A stretch of 64,000 nucleotides of DNA from contig DATLZZ010000007.1 of assembly GCA_035573715.1 (NCBI GenBank), positions 1-64,000 of the forward strand, written 5' to 3'. Shown here one piece after another: positions 32,304 through 42,916 of the stretch. The notes beneath the pieces were generated by a model that was not told the origin of the DNA, ran no database searches, and saw only the letters and a list, made by a program, of their open reading frames with translations. The stretch is from JACPRL01 sp035573715. GTDB lineage: Bacteria > Acidobacteriota > Terriglobia > Acidiferrales > 2-02-FULL-67-57. A program made the translations under genes and the position numbers. Each line of letters begins with the position of its first letter. The first letter of the stretch is position 1.

Positions 32304-35300
32304 TTGAGAAGGAGCTTCCGCAGGAACGTGGCAGGCAGAGGCCGCCACAGGGGAAACGCACTGAAGCGTTGGGTATTCCCCTTCCTGGTAGGCGCTTTTT
32401 TTCTCATCTCGGCGGCGGCGCTTTCAGCCCAGTCGCCTGGCCAGCAGCCTGGTGGGCACGCGACTTTCAAGCCTCCCGCTGACATCCCAAAGTACGCCCC
32501 CGACCGCTTGCTGGTGCGCTTCCGTCCCCCTGTTACCAAAGCGCAATCCGACAAAGTACATGCTCAGTTCGGAGCCGCTGTCATCCGATCGTTTCCCGCC
32601 GTCAGGAACCTGCAAGTCGTGCGACTCCCGGAAGGCATGGCCGTCGAGCGGGTCCTGAGCGAGTACCGCAAGGATCCGGCCGTGCTCTACGCCGAGCCCG
32701 ACTACGTCGTCCAAGTGGACCTTGTATCCAACGACCCGCGCTTCGCTGAACTCTGGGGCTTGCACAACACCGGCCAGACCGGCGGCACCGCCGACGCCGA
32801 TATTGACGCCCCCGAAGCCTGGAACCTCAGCACCGGCTCCAGTCAGGTGGTCGTTGGTGTCCTCGACACCGGCATCGACTACAACCACGAAGACCTCTTT
32901 GCCAACGTTTTTCAGAACCCACTCGACTGCAACACCAACCAAGTCGACGATGACGGTAACGGCTTCGTGGACGACTGCCACGGCATCGATGCCTTCAACC
33001 ATGACTCCGATCCGATGGATGACAACGGCCACGGCACCCACGTCAGCGGCACCATCGGCGCGGTGGGCAACAACGGCGTCGGCGTGGTGGGCGTCAACTG
33101 GACCGTCCGGATCATTGCCTGCAAGTTCCTTAACGATGGCGGCTCCGGCTTCGTCTCGGGGGCCATTGCTTGTCTGGACTATCTCGCCACCATGAAGGAT
33201 CTCGGGGTCAACCTCGTGGCCACGAACAACAGCTACGGCGGCGATCCCTTCTCCAAAGCGTTCTTCGACGCCATTGACGCCCATCGCCAGCGGGGCATCC
33301 TCTTCATCGCCTCCGCGGGCAACAATGCAGCCAGCCGCGACGGCTTTCCAGACTTCCCTTCGAGCTTCTACCTGCCCAACGTCCTCTCCGTCGCCGCTAC
33401 CGACCACAACGACGAGCTTGCTGATTTTTCCAACTTCGGCCGGCACACCGTCCACCTGGGAGCGCCCGGCGTGGATGTCTTGAGTACCGTTCCCGGCGCG
33501 CTCTTCGGCGACTCGTATCTCCTGGCCAGCGGCACGTCAATGGCAGCGCCGCACGTAACCGGCGTGGCGGCGCTGCTCGCCGCCCAGAACCCGCTACGCG
33601 ACTGGAAGGCCCTCAAGAACCTTCTTCTGGCGGGCGGCGACACCGGAGGGATTGCCACGCCGGGTCACCTCACTGCGCGTGTAACCATCTCGCAGAAGCG
33701 CCTGAACGCGCGCGGCTCCATGACCTGCTCCAACTCCGTTGTTCTTTCCCGCCTGCGCCCAACCGTCTCTGTGCTTACAACTACGCCCGGCCAGCCCGTG
33801 GACTTGGCCGTGCTCCACATCAACTGCGCCAATCCCAACGGCAACGTCACGGTCTCCGTGGATGGCGGAGTGGAGATGATTACGCTGCTGGATGATGGCC
33901 TCGGCGCCGACCAGGAAGCCGGCGACGGCATCTACTCCAGTCAGTGGGTTCCCGCCGCTACGGGCACCCACACCTTCACCTTCCCCAACAACATCGTTGT
34001 CACCATCCACGTCCTCTCTCCATACCGTTTCTCGCCCGCCGCTTTTTCCTACCGGACCGTCGCGGGCCAGAACCTCAATCTCAGTGACGACAGCGGGGCA
34101 TCCATCACCCCAGGCTTCCCCATCCTGTTTGGCGGCGCCGCTTTCGACACCCTGTCTGTGCTAAGCAACGGCAACATCTCGTTTACGGGAGGTGGCGGGG
34201 ATTTCTTCAATGAGCTGATCCCCACGGGCATGCGGTCTTCACTGGTCGCTCCGTTCTGGGACGACCTATATCCCATTCCCGGGACAGGTCACAATGTCTT
34301 CTGGGAGGTGCAGGGGGTAGCGCCCAACCGCGAGCTAATCATCGAGTGGCGCGACGTGGAGCATTTCTTTTTCTGTTTTGATCCGCCGCCCCCGGTGCCG
34401 TCCACAATCAGATTCCAAGTGGTTTTCTTTGAAGGTCGCAGCGACATCCTTTTCAACTATGCCGACACTCTATTTGACCCCGGGTGCGACTTTCTCAACC
34501 ACGGGGCCAGTGCTACCGTGGGTGTACAGGTCTCGCCGCAAGTCGGGACACAATTCAGTCATGATTCACCGAGCCTCCACGACGGCCTCGCCCTGCTCTG
34601 GGAACTGGGCCACCACACGCCTTCCCTTAGCCGACTTTTCCCGTTTAGCGCCATAGCGGGCGGACCGGCCTTTGCGCTCAAGGCCTATGGCGCGAACTTT
34701 GTTCCCAGCTCGGTGGTGCTCTGGAATGGGGTCAGCTCTCCGACTGCGTTCATGACTAGCACGTTGTTGGAGGCCACGATTGCCAGCAGTGACATCTCCA
34801 CACCTACGACCGCGCTGGTCAGCGTCACCAGCCCTGGCCCCGGCGGAGGGGCGTCCGTCGAGTTGCCTTTCGCTGTCTATGCCACTCACCCGACGCCCGC
34901 GCTCGCCGAGCTTTTGCCGAGCAGCGTGACCGCTACCGGAGGATTCGGCGGCCTGACGCTACGAGTGCTCGGTACCGACTTCGTTTCCGGTAGTGTTGTG
35001 CGCTGGAATGGAGCCGACCGGCCGACTACCGCTCTTGACAGCACCACACTCGATGCGCAGATTTCGAGCAGCGACATTGCCGAGGGTGCCCTCAACCAAG
35101 TCACGGTCTTTAATCCCGCTCCCGGTGGAGGGCCCTCAAACGTACTCACCCTGACAGTCCAGAATCCTGCGCCACAAATCGGGGCGATCCTTCCGGCCTT
35201 CGCCCCAGCGGGGGGGCCGGCCTTCACCCTAAACGTGGAGACTCCCTGCACTGGTGACCCCGACTTCTGCATTGCGGAGCGGCTGTTCGTTCCGTCCTCC

Positions 35301-36206
35301 GTGGTGCTCTGGAACGGTGCAGAGCGTCCCACAACCTATCGGGATCAAACCTGGCTGACTGCAACTATTCCCGCCACGGATCTCGCCAACCCCGGTACCG
35401 CCGAAATCACCGTTCTGACTCCCTCGCCCGGCGGCGGCACCTCCAACGTCATGCTCATGTTCATTACCGCGCCCCCGGCGATAAACGAGGACGGGGTCGT
35501 CAGCGGAGCCAGCTTCGCGCCCGCCGCGGGCGTTGCGCCCGGGAGCATTACCGCCGTCTTCGGCACTGATCTCGCCGCCACTACGGAAGTGGCTACGCTC
35601 CTTCCCTTGCCCACCACGCTCGGCGGTGCCCAGATGCACTTCAACGATTCAATGCCTGTCCCGAAGTTTTTCGCCAGCCCGTTGCAGGTCAACATTCAAG
35701 TTCCGTGGGAGCTCGCCGGACAGTTTCAAGCTACGCTCACCGACACCGTCGGGCCCGTCACCAGTCCCGGCGAGGTTGTTCCCCTCGCCCCCTTCTCTCC
35801 CGGCCTCTTCGCCGCCAACCAGCAGGGTTCTGGTCAGGGCGCCATCCTGATTGCCAACACGCCGAACCTCGCGGCCCCGATAGGAATGTTCCCCGGCTCA
35901 CGCCCCGCGCTACGCGGGACTGATCATCTGGAAATCTACTGGACGGGTGGAGGCGCCGTGACCAACCAGCCCGCTACCGGCACCGCCGCGTCCGCCAACC
36001 CACTCTCCGAAACCACCGCCACGCCGAGCGTCACCATTGGCGGCGTGCCGGCAACGGTGATGTTTTCGGGCTTGGCACCGGGGTTCGTCGGCCTCTACGT
36101 CGTAACCCTGCAGGTCCCCGCCGACGCACCCACCGGCGATGCCGTCCCCGTCGTCCTCACCATCGGCGGCGTGCAGTCCAACACCATCACCCTCGCCATC
36201 GAATAA
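32304..36206 (+). CDS. secreted subtilisin-like protease with IPT repeats and TIGR03437-like C-terminus
   Basis: This is a 1300-residue extracellular protease. A signal segment (about 22-43) is followed by an inhibitor-like prodomain (RLLVRFRPPVTKAQSDKV). The S8 catalytic domain has Asp188 (VLDTGIDYNHEDL), His243 (GHGTHVSG) and Ser412 (SGTSMAAPH), with NNSYGG as the oxyanion-hole region. Beta domains follow, then three TIG/IPT-like repeats with the recurring motif SSVVLWNGxxxPT and ending NPxPGGGPSN (about 780-1060). The C-terminal 230 residues (GVVSGASFAPAAGVAPGSIT, PLQVNIQVPWE) match the Acidobacteriota TIGR03437 domain. Start TTG 32304 has GGAGG upstream. It probably degrades external protein. 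Confidence 0.9.
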   Translation: MRRSFRRNVAGRGRHRGNALKRWVFPFLVGAFFLISAAALSAQSPGQQPGGHATFKPPADIPKYAPDRLLVRFRPPVTKAQSDKVHAQFGAAVIRSFPAVRNLQVVRLPEGMAVERVLSEYRKDPAVLYAEPDYVVQVDLVSNDPRFAELWGLHNTGQTGGTADADIDAPEAWNLSTGSSQVVVGVLDTGIDYNHEDLFANVFQNPLDCNTNQVDDDGNGFVDDCHGIDAFNHDSDPMDDNGHGTHVSGTIGAVGNNGVGVVGVNWTVRIIACKFLNDGGSGFVSGAIACLDYLATMKDLGVNLVATNNSYGGDPFSKAFFDAIDAHRQRGILFIASAGNNAASRDGFPDFPSSFYLPNVLSVAATDHNDELADFSNFGRHTVHLGAPGVDVLSTVPGALFGDSYLLASGTSMAAPHVTGVAALLAAQNPLRDWKALKNLLLAGGDTGGIATPGHLTARVTISQKRLNARGSMTCSNSVVLSRLRPTVSVLTTTPGQPVDLAVLHINCANPNGNVTVSVDGGVEMITLLDDGLGADQEAGDGIYSSQWVPAATGTHTFTFPNNIVVTIHVLSPYRFSPAAFSYRTVAGQNLNLSDDSGASITPGFPILFGGAAFDTLSVLSNGNISFTGGGGDFFNELIPTGMRSSLVAPFWDDLYPIPGTGHNVFWEVQGVAPNRELIIEWRDVEHFFFCFDPPPPVPSTIRFQVVFFEGRSDILFNYADTLFDPGCDFLNHGASATVGVQVSPQVGTQFSHDSPSLHDGLALLWELGHHTPSLSRLFPFSAIAGGPAFALKAYGANFVPSSVVLWNGVSSPTAFMTSTLLEATIASSDISTPTTALVSVTSPGPGGGASVELPFAVYATHPTPALAELLPSSVTATGGFGGLTLRVLGTDFVSGSVVRWNGADRPTTALDSTTLDAQISSSDIAEGALNQVTVFNPAPGGGPSNVLTLTVQNPAPQIGAILPAFAPAGGPAFTLNVETPCTGDPDFCIAERLFVPSSVVLWNGAERPTTYRDQTWLTATIPATDLANPGTAEITVLTPSPGGGTSNVMLMFITAPPAINEDGVVSGASFAPAAGVAPGSITAVFGTDLAATTEVATLLPLPTTLGGAQMHFNDSMPVPKFFASPLQVNIQVPWELAGQFQATLTDTVGPVTSPGEVVPLAPFSPGLFAANQQGSGQGAILIANTPNLAAPIGMFPGSRPALRGTDHLEIYWTGGGAVTNQPATGTAASANPLSETTATPSVTIGGVPATVMFSGLAPGFVGLYVVTLQVPADAPTGDAVPVVLTIGGVQSNTITLAIE

Positions 36207-36211
36207 TTTCG

Positions 36212-36306
36212 ATACAACCATGTACTTTCAGGCGGCACAACGCGTTGGCAACGTAACGCCTGCTTTTGACTTGTGGGTTACGACGCGCACCAAGCTCATG
36301 GAGTAG
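36212..36306 (+). pseudogene. duplicated 3' tail of the PD40 gene (R2, copy b)
   Basis: These bases encode FQAAQRVGNVTPAFDLWVTT and a few more residues, then a stop, identical to the end of the PD40 protein at 31034-32005. No start or body is present, so it is a tail remnant left after the subtilase segment was inserted or duplicated. Confidence 0.85.
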
Positions 36307-36366
36307 GGCGAAGACAAGGGAACGCCGGATCGTTGGCGATATGGGCTGAATCGCAGCCAGGGCACG

Positions 36367-36834
36367 ATGACAAAGACATTCAGTGGACTGCTGAGCTTCG
36401 GCATTCTCCTGGCACTAAGCTCACTCTCCGCGACAGCCCAAACCGTGCCCTTTGAGGTTGACGGCAAACGGAACAGCCTGTTGGTTGAAGTCGTCGTCGA
36501 CGGGAAGCCGTGCACGTTCGTGCTCGATACCGGTGCGGGCCGGACAGTGGTCAGCCCCGCTGTCTTGAGAGGGCTTGCCGAATTCAACCTGAAGGTCTCC
36601 AAGTTCAATCCTAAAGGACCAGGATTGGCAGGTGAGGCAACCTGGGAGACAGTGAACTCTCTACGTCTGGGCAAGGAGACGTGGTATGACCGGCGTGTCG
36701 TCGTTATGAACCTCGAGGCTGTCTCAAAGGTTTATGACCGTCGGATCGACGGCCTGTTGGGTCTAGACCTGCTGAGGGAGTTCGATTCCGTTCTGATTGA
36801 TTTCAAGAACCGCACCATCACCCTGTCGCAGTAA
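36367..36834 (+). CDS. exported retropepsin-like aspartyl protease
   Basis: A signal peptide (residues 1-24) precedes a single aspartyl protease domain of about 130 residues. The active motif is FVLDTGAG, and later RIDGLLGLDLLREF is the hydrophobic-hydrophobic-Gly segment that closes the pocket. One catalytic Asp per chain means it must dimerise, as retropepsins do. Related bacterial proteins often handle secreted or membrane-protein substrates. It has no operon partners: it follows the PD40 tail remnant and converges on pta. Confidence 0.8.
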   Translation: MTKTFSGLLSFGILLALSSLSATAQTVPFEVDGKRNSLLVEVVVDGKPCTFVLDTGAGRTVVSPAVLRGLAEFNLKVSKFNPKGPGLAGEATWETVNSLRLGKETWYDRRVVVMNLEAVSKVYDRRIDGLLGLDLLREFDSVLIDFKNRTITLSQ

Positions 36835-36917
36835 TCCACACGCTACGCTTGCTGTTCACCGCCAGTTCTCCCTCTAGGTTGGCTCAAGAAATCTGACGCA
36901 CCTCGCTTCGCCGCTTT

Positions 36918-37913
36918 TCACGCTGGCAGTTGGGCGAGGCGCTGCTGGCGGGCGATGGACTGGATGGCGGTGATGGCGACGACGCTGACGATGTCGTCGG
37001 CCGAGCAGCCGCGCGAAAGGTCGTTGGCGGGTTTGTCGAGCCCTTGCAGGATAGGCCCCAGCGCCACCGCGCCCGCCAAGCGTTCGACCAGTTTGTAGCC
37101 GATGTTGCCGGCGTCGAGGTCGGGAAAGATGAGCGTGTTGGCGCGGCCGGCAACCGCGCTGCCGGGAGCTTTGGACGCGCCGACGCGCGGCACCAGCGCC
37201 GCATCGGCCTGCAGCTCGCCATCCACCAGCAGGTCCGGCTTGCGGGCCTGAACCACCTTCAGCGCTTCGCGCACTTTGTCGACCCGGGCGTGCTCGGCGC
37301 TGCCCTTGGTGGAAAAACTGAGCAGGGCCACGCGCGGCTCGGCTTCAAGAAAGGCGCGGGTATTCTCCGCGGTCTGCAGGGCGATTTCCGCCAGTTGCTG
37401 GGAGTTGGGGTCGGGGACGACGCCGCAATCGGCGAAGAGCAGCGCGCCGTGCTCGCCGTAGTCGGGCCGCGGCAGAACCATAAGGAAGAAGCTCGACACG
37501 GTGGAGTAGTCCTTGCTCAGGCCGATGCACTGCAGCGCCGCGCGCACGGTTTCGGCGGTGGTGTTGAGCGCGCCGCCGACCGAGCCGTCGGCATCGCCGC
37601 TGGCGACCATGAGGTCGGCAAAGTAGAGCGGGCGCGCGGCGACCTGGCGCGCTTCCTCTTCGGTCACGCCTTTCGTGCGACGCCGCTCGAAGTAGAGCCG
37701 GGCGTAGGCGTCGAGCTTGGTGCTGGCAGCGGGGTCAATGAACGAGACGCCGGGGATGGGCTCGAGCCCGCGCCCGAGCACAGTGATGCGGGCGAAGCCG
37801 GCACGGGCAATCTTGGCGGCGGCCTCCAGCGTGCGTTCGTCCTCGCCTTCCGGCAGAACGATGTGTTGCGGATGGGCGCGCGCGCGGTCCTTCAGCGTTT
37901 GCAGGATGTCCAT
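36918..37913 (-). CDS. pta: phosphate acetyltransferase
   Basis: The enzyme interconverts acetyl-CoA and acetyl phosphate. Family features are HIVLPEGEDERTLEAA near the N-terminus, DGSVGGALNTTAETVRAAL, FFLMVLPRP, LFADCGVVPDPN, LLSFSTKGSAEH, DGELQADAALVP, and NTLIFPDLDAGNIGYKLVERL near the C-terminus. The length of 331 aa is that of the short PTA/EutD type without the N-terminal regulatory domain. The start ATG 37913 has GGGGGAG upstream; longer in-frame starts lack one. No ackA gene is adjacent. A remnant of another copy of its 3' end lies near 32.0 kb. Confidence 0.93.
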   Translation of the reverse strand: MDILQTLKDRARAHPQHIVLPEGEDERTLEAAAKIARAGFARITVLGRGLEPIPGVSFIDPAASTKLDAYARLYFERRRTKGVTEEEARQVAARPLYFADLMVASGDADGSVGGALNTTAETVRAALQCIGLSKDYSTVSSFFLMVLPRPDYGEHGALLFADCGVVPDPNSQQLAEIALQTAENTRAFLEAEPRVALLSFSTKGSAEHARVDKVREALKVVQARKPDLLVDGELQADAALVPRVGASKAPGSAVAGRANTLIFPDLDAGNIGYKLVERLAGAVALGPILQGLDKPANDLSRGCSADDIVSVVAITAIQSIARQQRLAQLPA

Positions 37914-38011
37914 GATTCTCCCCGGGGGAAGAGGCAGAATAGACCGCCGCGGAGCGCGAGTCAACCGGCTAACATCGGGCCGCGGGCGGCGTCCTGGGCT
38001 TTGGTGACGAG

Positions 38012-38908
38012 ATGAAGAGAATGCTGTGGATAGCGATGTTGTTGCTGGCGACGGTGCCGGCCCTGGCGCATCCTAGCGTAAGCGTGGTGATGGACAGCCG
38101 CGGCAACGTTTATTACAGCGACCTGAAGCAGGTTTGGTGGATTGCGCCAGATGGCAAGAAGAGTGTTGCCGTGCCCAACGTGCACACGCACGAGCTTTAT
38201 ATGGATGCGAGCGACAACCTCTACGGCGAGCACTTGTGGTACGAGGGCGAGGCGACGGATAAGTGGGGACACTACGTCTGGCGGCTGGCGCCAGACGGCA
38301 AGCTCACGAAGATCATTCCTGGGCGCGAGGGTTTTCGCGACGACTACCGTGACTTCAGCTTCGTGCGCGACCGCGCCGGCAACAGCTACTGGGCGTTGCG
38401 GGAGGCGCGGCCGGTTGTCATTCGCAAGGCTGCGCCGGACAGCAAAGTCACCGATTGGGGTGCCGGCGCCGGACTACACGACGTGCGCTGGATGACGGCG
38501 ACCCCGGAGGGCGCGGTCTACTTCATCGACGGGCCGGATTTGGTGCGCATCACGACCGACGGCAAGGCGGTGCGGCTGGCGCGCGGGTTGAAGGAGTACG
38601 CCTGGCCGCAGAGCTGGCTGGGACGCGCGCTGCAACTGGTGAGTCGTGCCGCCGGCGACCCGCACAATCTGATGGGGCTGTGGACGGATGCATCGGGGAA
38701 CGTCTACGTAGCGGTTTCCGGAGCGCGAAAGGTCAAGCGCATCAGCCCCGCGGGGAGCGTGGAGGTGGTGGCGGAGTCGCCGCTGGGGTGGTCGCCGACC
38801 GGCGGGCTGGTCGCGCCCAACGGCGACCTGTGGCTGCTGGAGTATGCCGGCCCGTTCAGTGTCCGCGTGCGCCGCCTCGGCCGCGACGGCAAGGAAAGAA
38901 CTTACTAA
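38012..38908 (+). CDS. exported NHL/SMP-30-like beta-propeller protein
   Basis: A signal peptide (1-19, ending ALAHP) is followed by propeller repeats of the type VVMDSRGNVYYSDLKQVWWI, LYMDASDNLYGEHL and LWTDASGNVYVAVSGARKVK, characteristic of NHL or SMP-30/gluconolactonase-like folds. The length is 298 aa. No catalytic metal set can be identified with confidence, so binding of a ligand or partner is as likely as an enzymatic role. Its stop overlaps by four bases the stop of the convergent thioredoxin-like gene. Confidence 0.75.
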   Translation: MKRMLWIAMLLLATVPALAHPSVSVVMDSRGNVYYSDLKQVWWIAPDGKKSVAVPNVHTHELYMDASDNLYGEHLWYEGEATDKWGHYVWRLAPDGKLTKIIPGREGFRDDYRDFSFVRDRAGNSYWALREARPVVIRKAAPDSKVTDWGAGAGLHDVRWMTATPEGAVYFIDGPDLVRITTDGKAVRLARGLKEYAWPQSWLGRALQLVSRAAGDPHNLMGLWTDASGNVYVAVSGARKVKRISPAGSVEVVAESPLGWSPTGGLVAPNGDLWLLEYAGPFSVRVRRLGRDGKERTY

Positions 38909-39150
38909 GCAGCCACGGCGCCTGCCAGCCAGGCTTTCACCTCTTCCAGGCTGGGGACGCGCCCGCTGGATTTCACTTGGCCGTCAATCACGACTCCCGG
39001 CGTCAGCAGAACTTGCCGCCGTGCAAACTGGAGCGGGTCGGTGATGTGAATGACGGTTGCATTCAGATTCATCTCCCGCAGTGCGCGCCGCACCGTTTCT
39101 TCTGTGGCGCGGCAGCGCGAGCAGCCCGGCCCGAGGATTTCTATTGTCAT
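38905..39150 (-). CDS. small thioredoxin-like protein (redox-active disulfide protein 2 type)
   Basis: This 81-residue protein has IEILGPGCSRCRATEETVRRAL with a CxxC active site and LLTPGVVIDGQVKSSGRVP with the cis-proline, the pattern of the small thioredoxin_3 family often encoded next to DUF318 permeases. The start ATG 39150 follows AGGAGGAC. It lies ten bases after the permease stop in the ArsR-permease operon, so it probably supplies reducing equivalents or metal transfer to that transporter. Unlike the glutaredoxin and thioredoxin-like genes at 10-11 kb, both active-site residues are encoded as cysteine. Confidence 0.88.
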   Translation of the reverse strand: MTIEILGPGCSRCRATEETVRRALREMNLNATVIHITDPLQFARRQVLLTPGVVIDGQVKSSGRVPSLEEVKAWLAGAVAA

Positions 39151-39160
39151 CGCTGTCCTC

Positions 39161-40213
39161 CTAAGAAAAGTAGAACTGTCCCGCCGCCCAGCCCACCAGC
39201 GTGCCGAGCACGATGATGGTGGCGACGTAAGCCACCGCCTTGCGAGCGCCGAAGACGCGGGCAATCGCCAGCCAGTTCGGCAGACTTAGTCCCGGCCCGG
39301 TCAGCAGCAGCGCCAGCGCCGGGCCCGGTCCCATGCCCATCTTCATCAGCGTGTCCACGAAGGGCGCTTCCGTCATCGTGGCGAAGTAGCTCACGCTGCC
39401 GATGAGCGTGGCGAGGAAGGAAGCGAGCAACCCATTGCCGCCCAGCCAGGTTTGAATCCAGCTCTGCGGGAGCAGCTTGCCCAGCACGCCGACGATGAAC
39501 ACGCCCAGCAACAACAGCGGGAAAATGATGCGCACGAACCAGCCGGTTTCCTTGAGCCAGGCGACGATCTCCTGCCGGGTTTTCACGCGCCAGGCGTACA
39601 GCGCAACCAGGGTCGTCCCTGCGGCCCAGACGTAGACCTTCTGGAGGTAGGGGCCTTCCCGCACAAGGTAGTTGGGGGCCAGCAGGGTCGCCGTCAGCAG
39701 AATCAGCAGTCCCACGGTGCCACGCGACGCCAGCGCCGGCGCGCCGTCCGGCTGCGCCGCCAGCGCTACTTCTCGCTGCTGCTCTTCCCGCCGGAAGGCG
39801 CCGGTCATCACCGCCCCGACCACGAAGGCCATCAGCAAGGCGCTGACCACGCGCGCGGCAGTCATCTCCGCGCCCAGGATGGCGCCGGTGTAGATGAGGG
39901 CGAGGATGTTGGCGGCGGGCGCGACCCAGAGGAGGATAAAGGCAGGGCCGATGCCGGCGCCGCCGTAGTAGAGGCCGCTGGCGACGGGAATGACGGTGCA
40001 CGAACAGGCGGCGACGAAGAAGCTCGAGCCCGCCGCCAAGGGGAACGCCGATGTCTTCCGCGCCTGCCGGCCCAGGTAGTGCAGGATGGTTTCACGGGAG
40101 ACGAAGGTTACCATCGCGCCCGCCAGCAGGAACGCCGGCACTAAACACGTGAGGACATGCAGGGCGATGTAGTCCTTCAGCGCGGCTACGCCCCCCCAAA
40201 GCAGCTCAGTCAT
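39161..40213 (-). CDS. DUF318/ArsP-type permease
   Basis: This integral membrane protein of 350 aa has about eight helices in two repeats. The hallmark VAACSCTVIPVASGLYYGGAG sits in the first half, and a second-half counterpart is TLIGSVSYFATMTEAPFVDTLM. Members include the organoarsenical exporter ArsP and permeases of unknown substrate. The start ATG 40213 has AAAGGAG upstream. The ArsR-family gene just upstream and the thioredoxin gene downstream indicate a metalloid- or metal-controlled transport unit. Confidence 0.85.
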   Translation of the reverse strand: MTELLWGGVAALKDYIALHVLTCLVPAFLLAGAMVTFVSRETILHYLGRQARKTSAFPLAAGSSFFVAACSCTVIPVASGLYYGGAGIGPAFILLWVAPAANILALIYTGAILGAEMTAARVVSALLMAFVVGAVMTGAFRREEQQREVALAAQPDGAPALASRGTVGLLILLTATLLAPNYLVREGPYLQKVYVWAAGTTLVALYAWRVKTRQEIVAWLKETGWFVRIIFPLLLLGVFIVGVLGKLLPQSWIQTWLGGNGLLASFLATLIGSVSYFATMTEAPFVDTLMKMGMGPGPALALLLTGPGLSLPNWLAIARVFGARKAVAYVATIIVLGTLVGWAAGQFYFS

Positions 40214-40303
40214 GTGGATTCTCCTTTGGCGCGTTGCGGTTGAGGTCGCGGTTTCGGAGTCCATTCACTCCACAGCAGCCCCGGGCCCGCGAGAGCGGTC
40301 CAC

Positions 40304-40672
40304 TCACTTCGAATTTCCTTTCGTCGAATTCAACTGACAAGCGCCCTGGATCACCGCCCGACGGAACCGCTCGAGGTCATTCCTGAGAACTTCATCCAAC
40401 GGGCAGCAATGCTTCAGCAGCCGTTGGAGGCCTTTCAGCTCCGGGCTGGGGGTCGCGGCCAGCGAGTACACCACTCGTTGCCCTTCGCGTTCGTCGGTCA
40501 CCAACCCGGCGTGGCGCAACTCAGCCAGATGGCGCGAGACCTGGTATTGCGGCAGTCCCAGTACCGCTTGCAGGTCGCAAACGCAGATGTCGCCTTCGCG
40601 CAGCAGGTTGAGGAGCCGGAGTCGAGTGGGCTCGGCAGCGGCTTTAAGGAGGCGGACAAGGTCGAGGGCCAT
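40304..40672 (-). CDS. ArsR-family metalloregulator
   Basis: This winged-helix repressor (122 aa) has AEPTRLRLLNLLREGDICVCDLQ, with the ArsR-type CVC metal site at the recognition region, and the helix LPQYQVSRHLAELRHAGLV. Two further vicinal cysteines occur in KHCCPLDE. ArsR proteins with CVC release DNA on binding As(III), Sb(III) or Cd(II). AGGAGCAAAAG precedes the start, and an inverted repeat overlaps it. It should control the downstream permease and thioredoxin genes. Confidence 0.9.
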   Translation of the reverse strand: MALDLVRLLKAAAEPTRLRLLNLLREGDICVCDLQAVLGLPQYQVSRHLAELRHAGLVTDEREGQRVVYSLAATPSPELKGLQRLLKHCCPLDEVLRNDLERFRRAVIQGACQLNSTKGNSK

Positions 40673-40682
40673 CTTTTGCTCC

Positions 40683-40700
40683 TATGCACATACTCGCATA
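40683..40700. promoter_or_regulatory. inverted repeat, probable ArsR operator
   Basis: TATGC (40683-40687) and GCATA (40696-40700) are separated by eight bases. The repeat lies immediately upstream of the ArsR-family gene and touches its ribosome site, consistent with autorepression. Confidence 0.5.
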
Positions 40701-40848
40701 AGCATGCCGACGGCCATTCCCGACAGGCGACTAACTCTTTCTTCACAGACCGTTGGCGTGCTCCCGGCGGGACGGGAGCATGGGCTATCTGCGCGAACTC
40801 ACGCAATCGAAGTGTGTCCTACGCCCATGGGAGACAGGCTGCGGCGCG

Positions 40849-41478
40849 CTAGCGAAGGGAGAGAACGAATTCGGTGACGGCGGCGACGCCCTGGGCGAGG
40901 TTTTGCTTTTCGCTGCGGCCGGAGCTCTTGCGGGGCTTGAGCGAGTGGTCGCCGTCGGGAATCCACTCGATGCGGACGGACTCCGAGAGTCTGTAGGTTT
41001 CGACTTCTTCGCGCGTGCCGAAGGGGTCGCGCTCGCCCTGCACGATGAGCGCCGGCGTGCGCAACTCGGCCAGGTGCGCGGTGCGCAACTGGCCGGGCTT
41101 GCCGGGCGGATGGAACGGATAGCCGAGACAAACCAGGCCACGCGCGCCCGCTTCATCGGCAATCATGCTGGCGATGCGCCCCCCGAGCGACTTGCCGCCG
41201 ATGACCAGTCCGGCGCCGCCGCCCAACTCGTGAATCACCGCCAACCAGGTGTCCTGCAGAACCGCGGGCGCGTCCGGGCCGGGGCGAATGCCGCGCTCAC
41301 GCCGAAGGCGCATGTAGGGAAACTCGAAGCGCACCACGCGCAGGCCGTTGGCGGCGAGCGCTTCAGCCACATCCGTCAACCAGGGATGATCCATCGGCGC
41401 GCCGGCGCCGTGGGCGAGCACGAGCGTGGCCCGCTCCTTGCCTTTCGGCTGGCTGACCAGCAGCTCGCCGACGTCCAT
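40849..41478 (-). CDS. alpha/beta hydrolase (KANL3/Tex30-like)
   Basis: This cytosolic 209-residue hydrolase has the oxyanion region LVLAHGAGAPMDHPW, the nucleophile elbow GGKSLGGRIAS, VQGERDPFGT for the acid and DGDHSLKPRK for the histidine. This compact set is typical of the dienelactone-hydrolase-like KANL3/Tex30 group. The substrate is unknown. It lies 25 bases downstream of the NtrC-type regulator gene on the same strand and may be the last gene of that operon. Confidence 0.85.
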   Translation of the reverse strand: MDVGELLVSQPKGKERATLVLAHGAGAPMDHPWLTDVAEALAANGLRVVRFEFPYMRLRRERGIRPGPDAPAVLQDTWLAVIHELGGGAGLVIGGKSLGGRIASMIADEAGARGLVCLGYPFHPPGKPGQLRTAHLAELRTPALIVQGERDPFGTREEVETYRLSESVRIEWIPDGDHSLKPRKSSGRSEKQNLAQGVAAVTEFVLSLR

Positions 41479-41503
41479 CGAGGAGATTCGCCGACGGCGC
41501 GGA

Positions 41504-42908
<1,405 letters not shown>

Positions 42909-42916
<8 letters not shown>

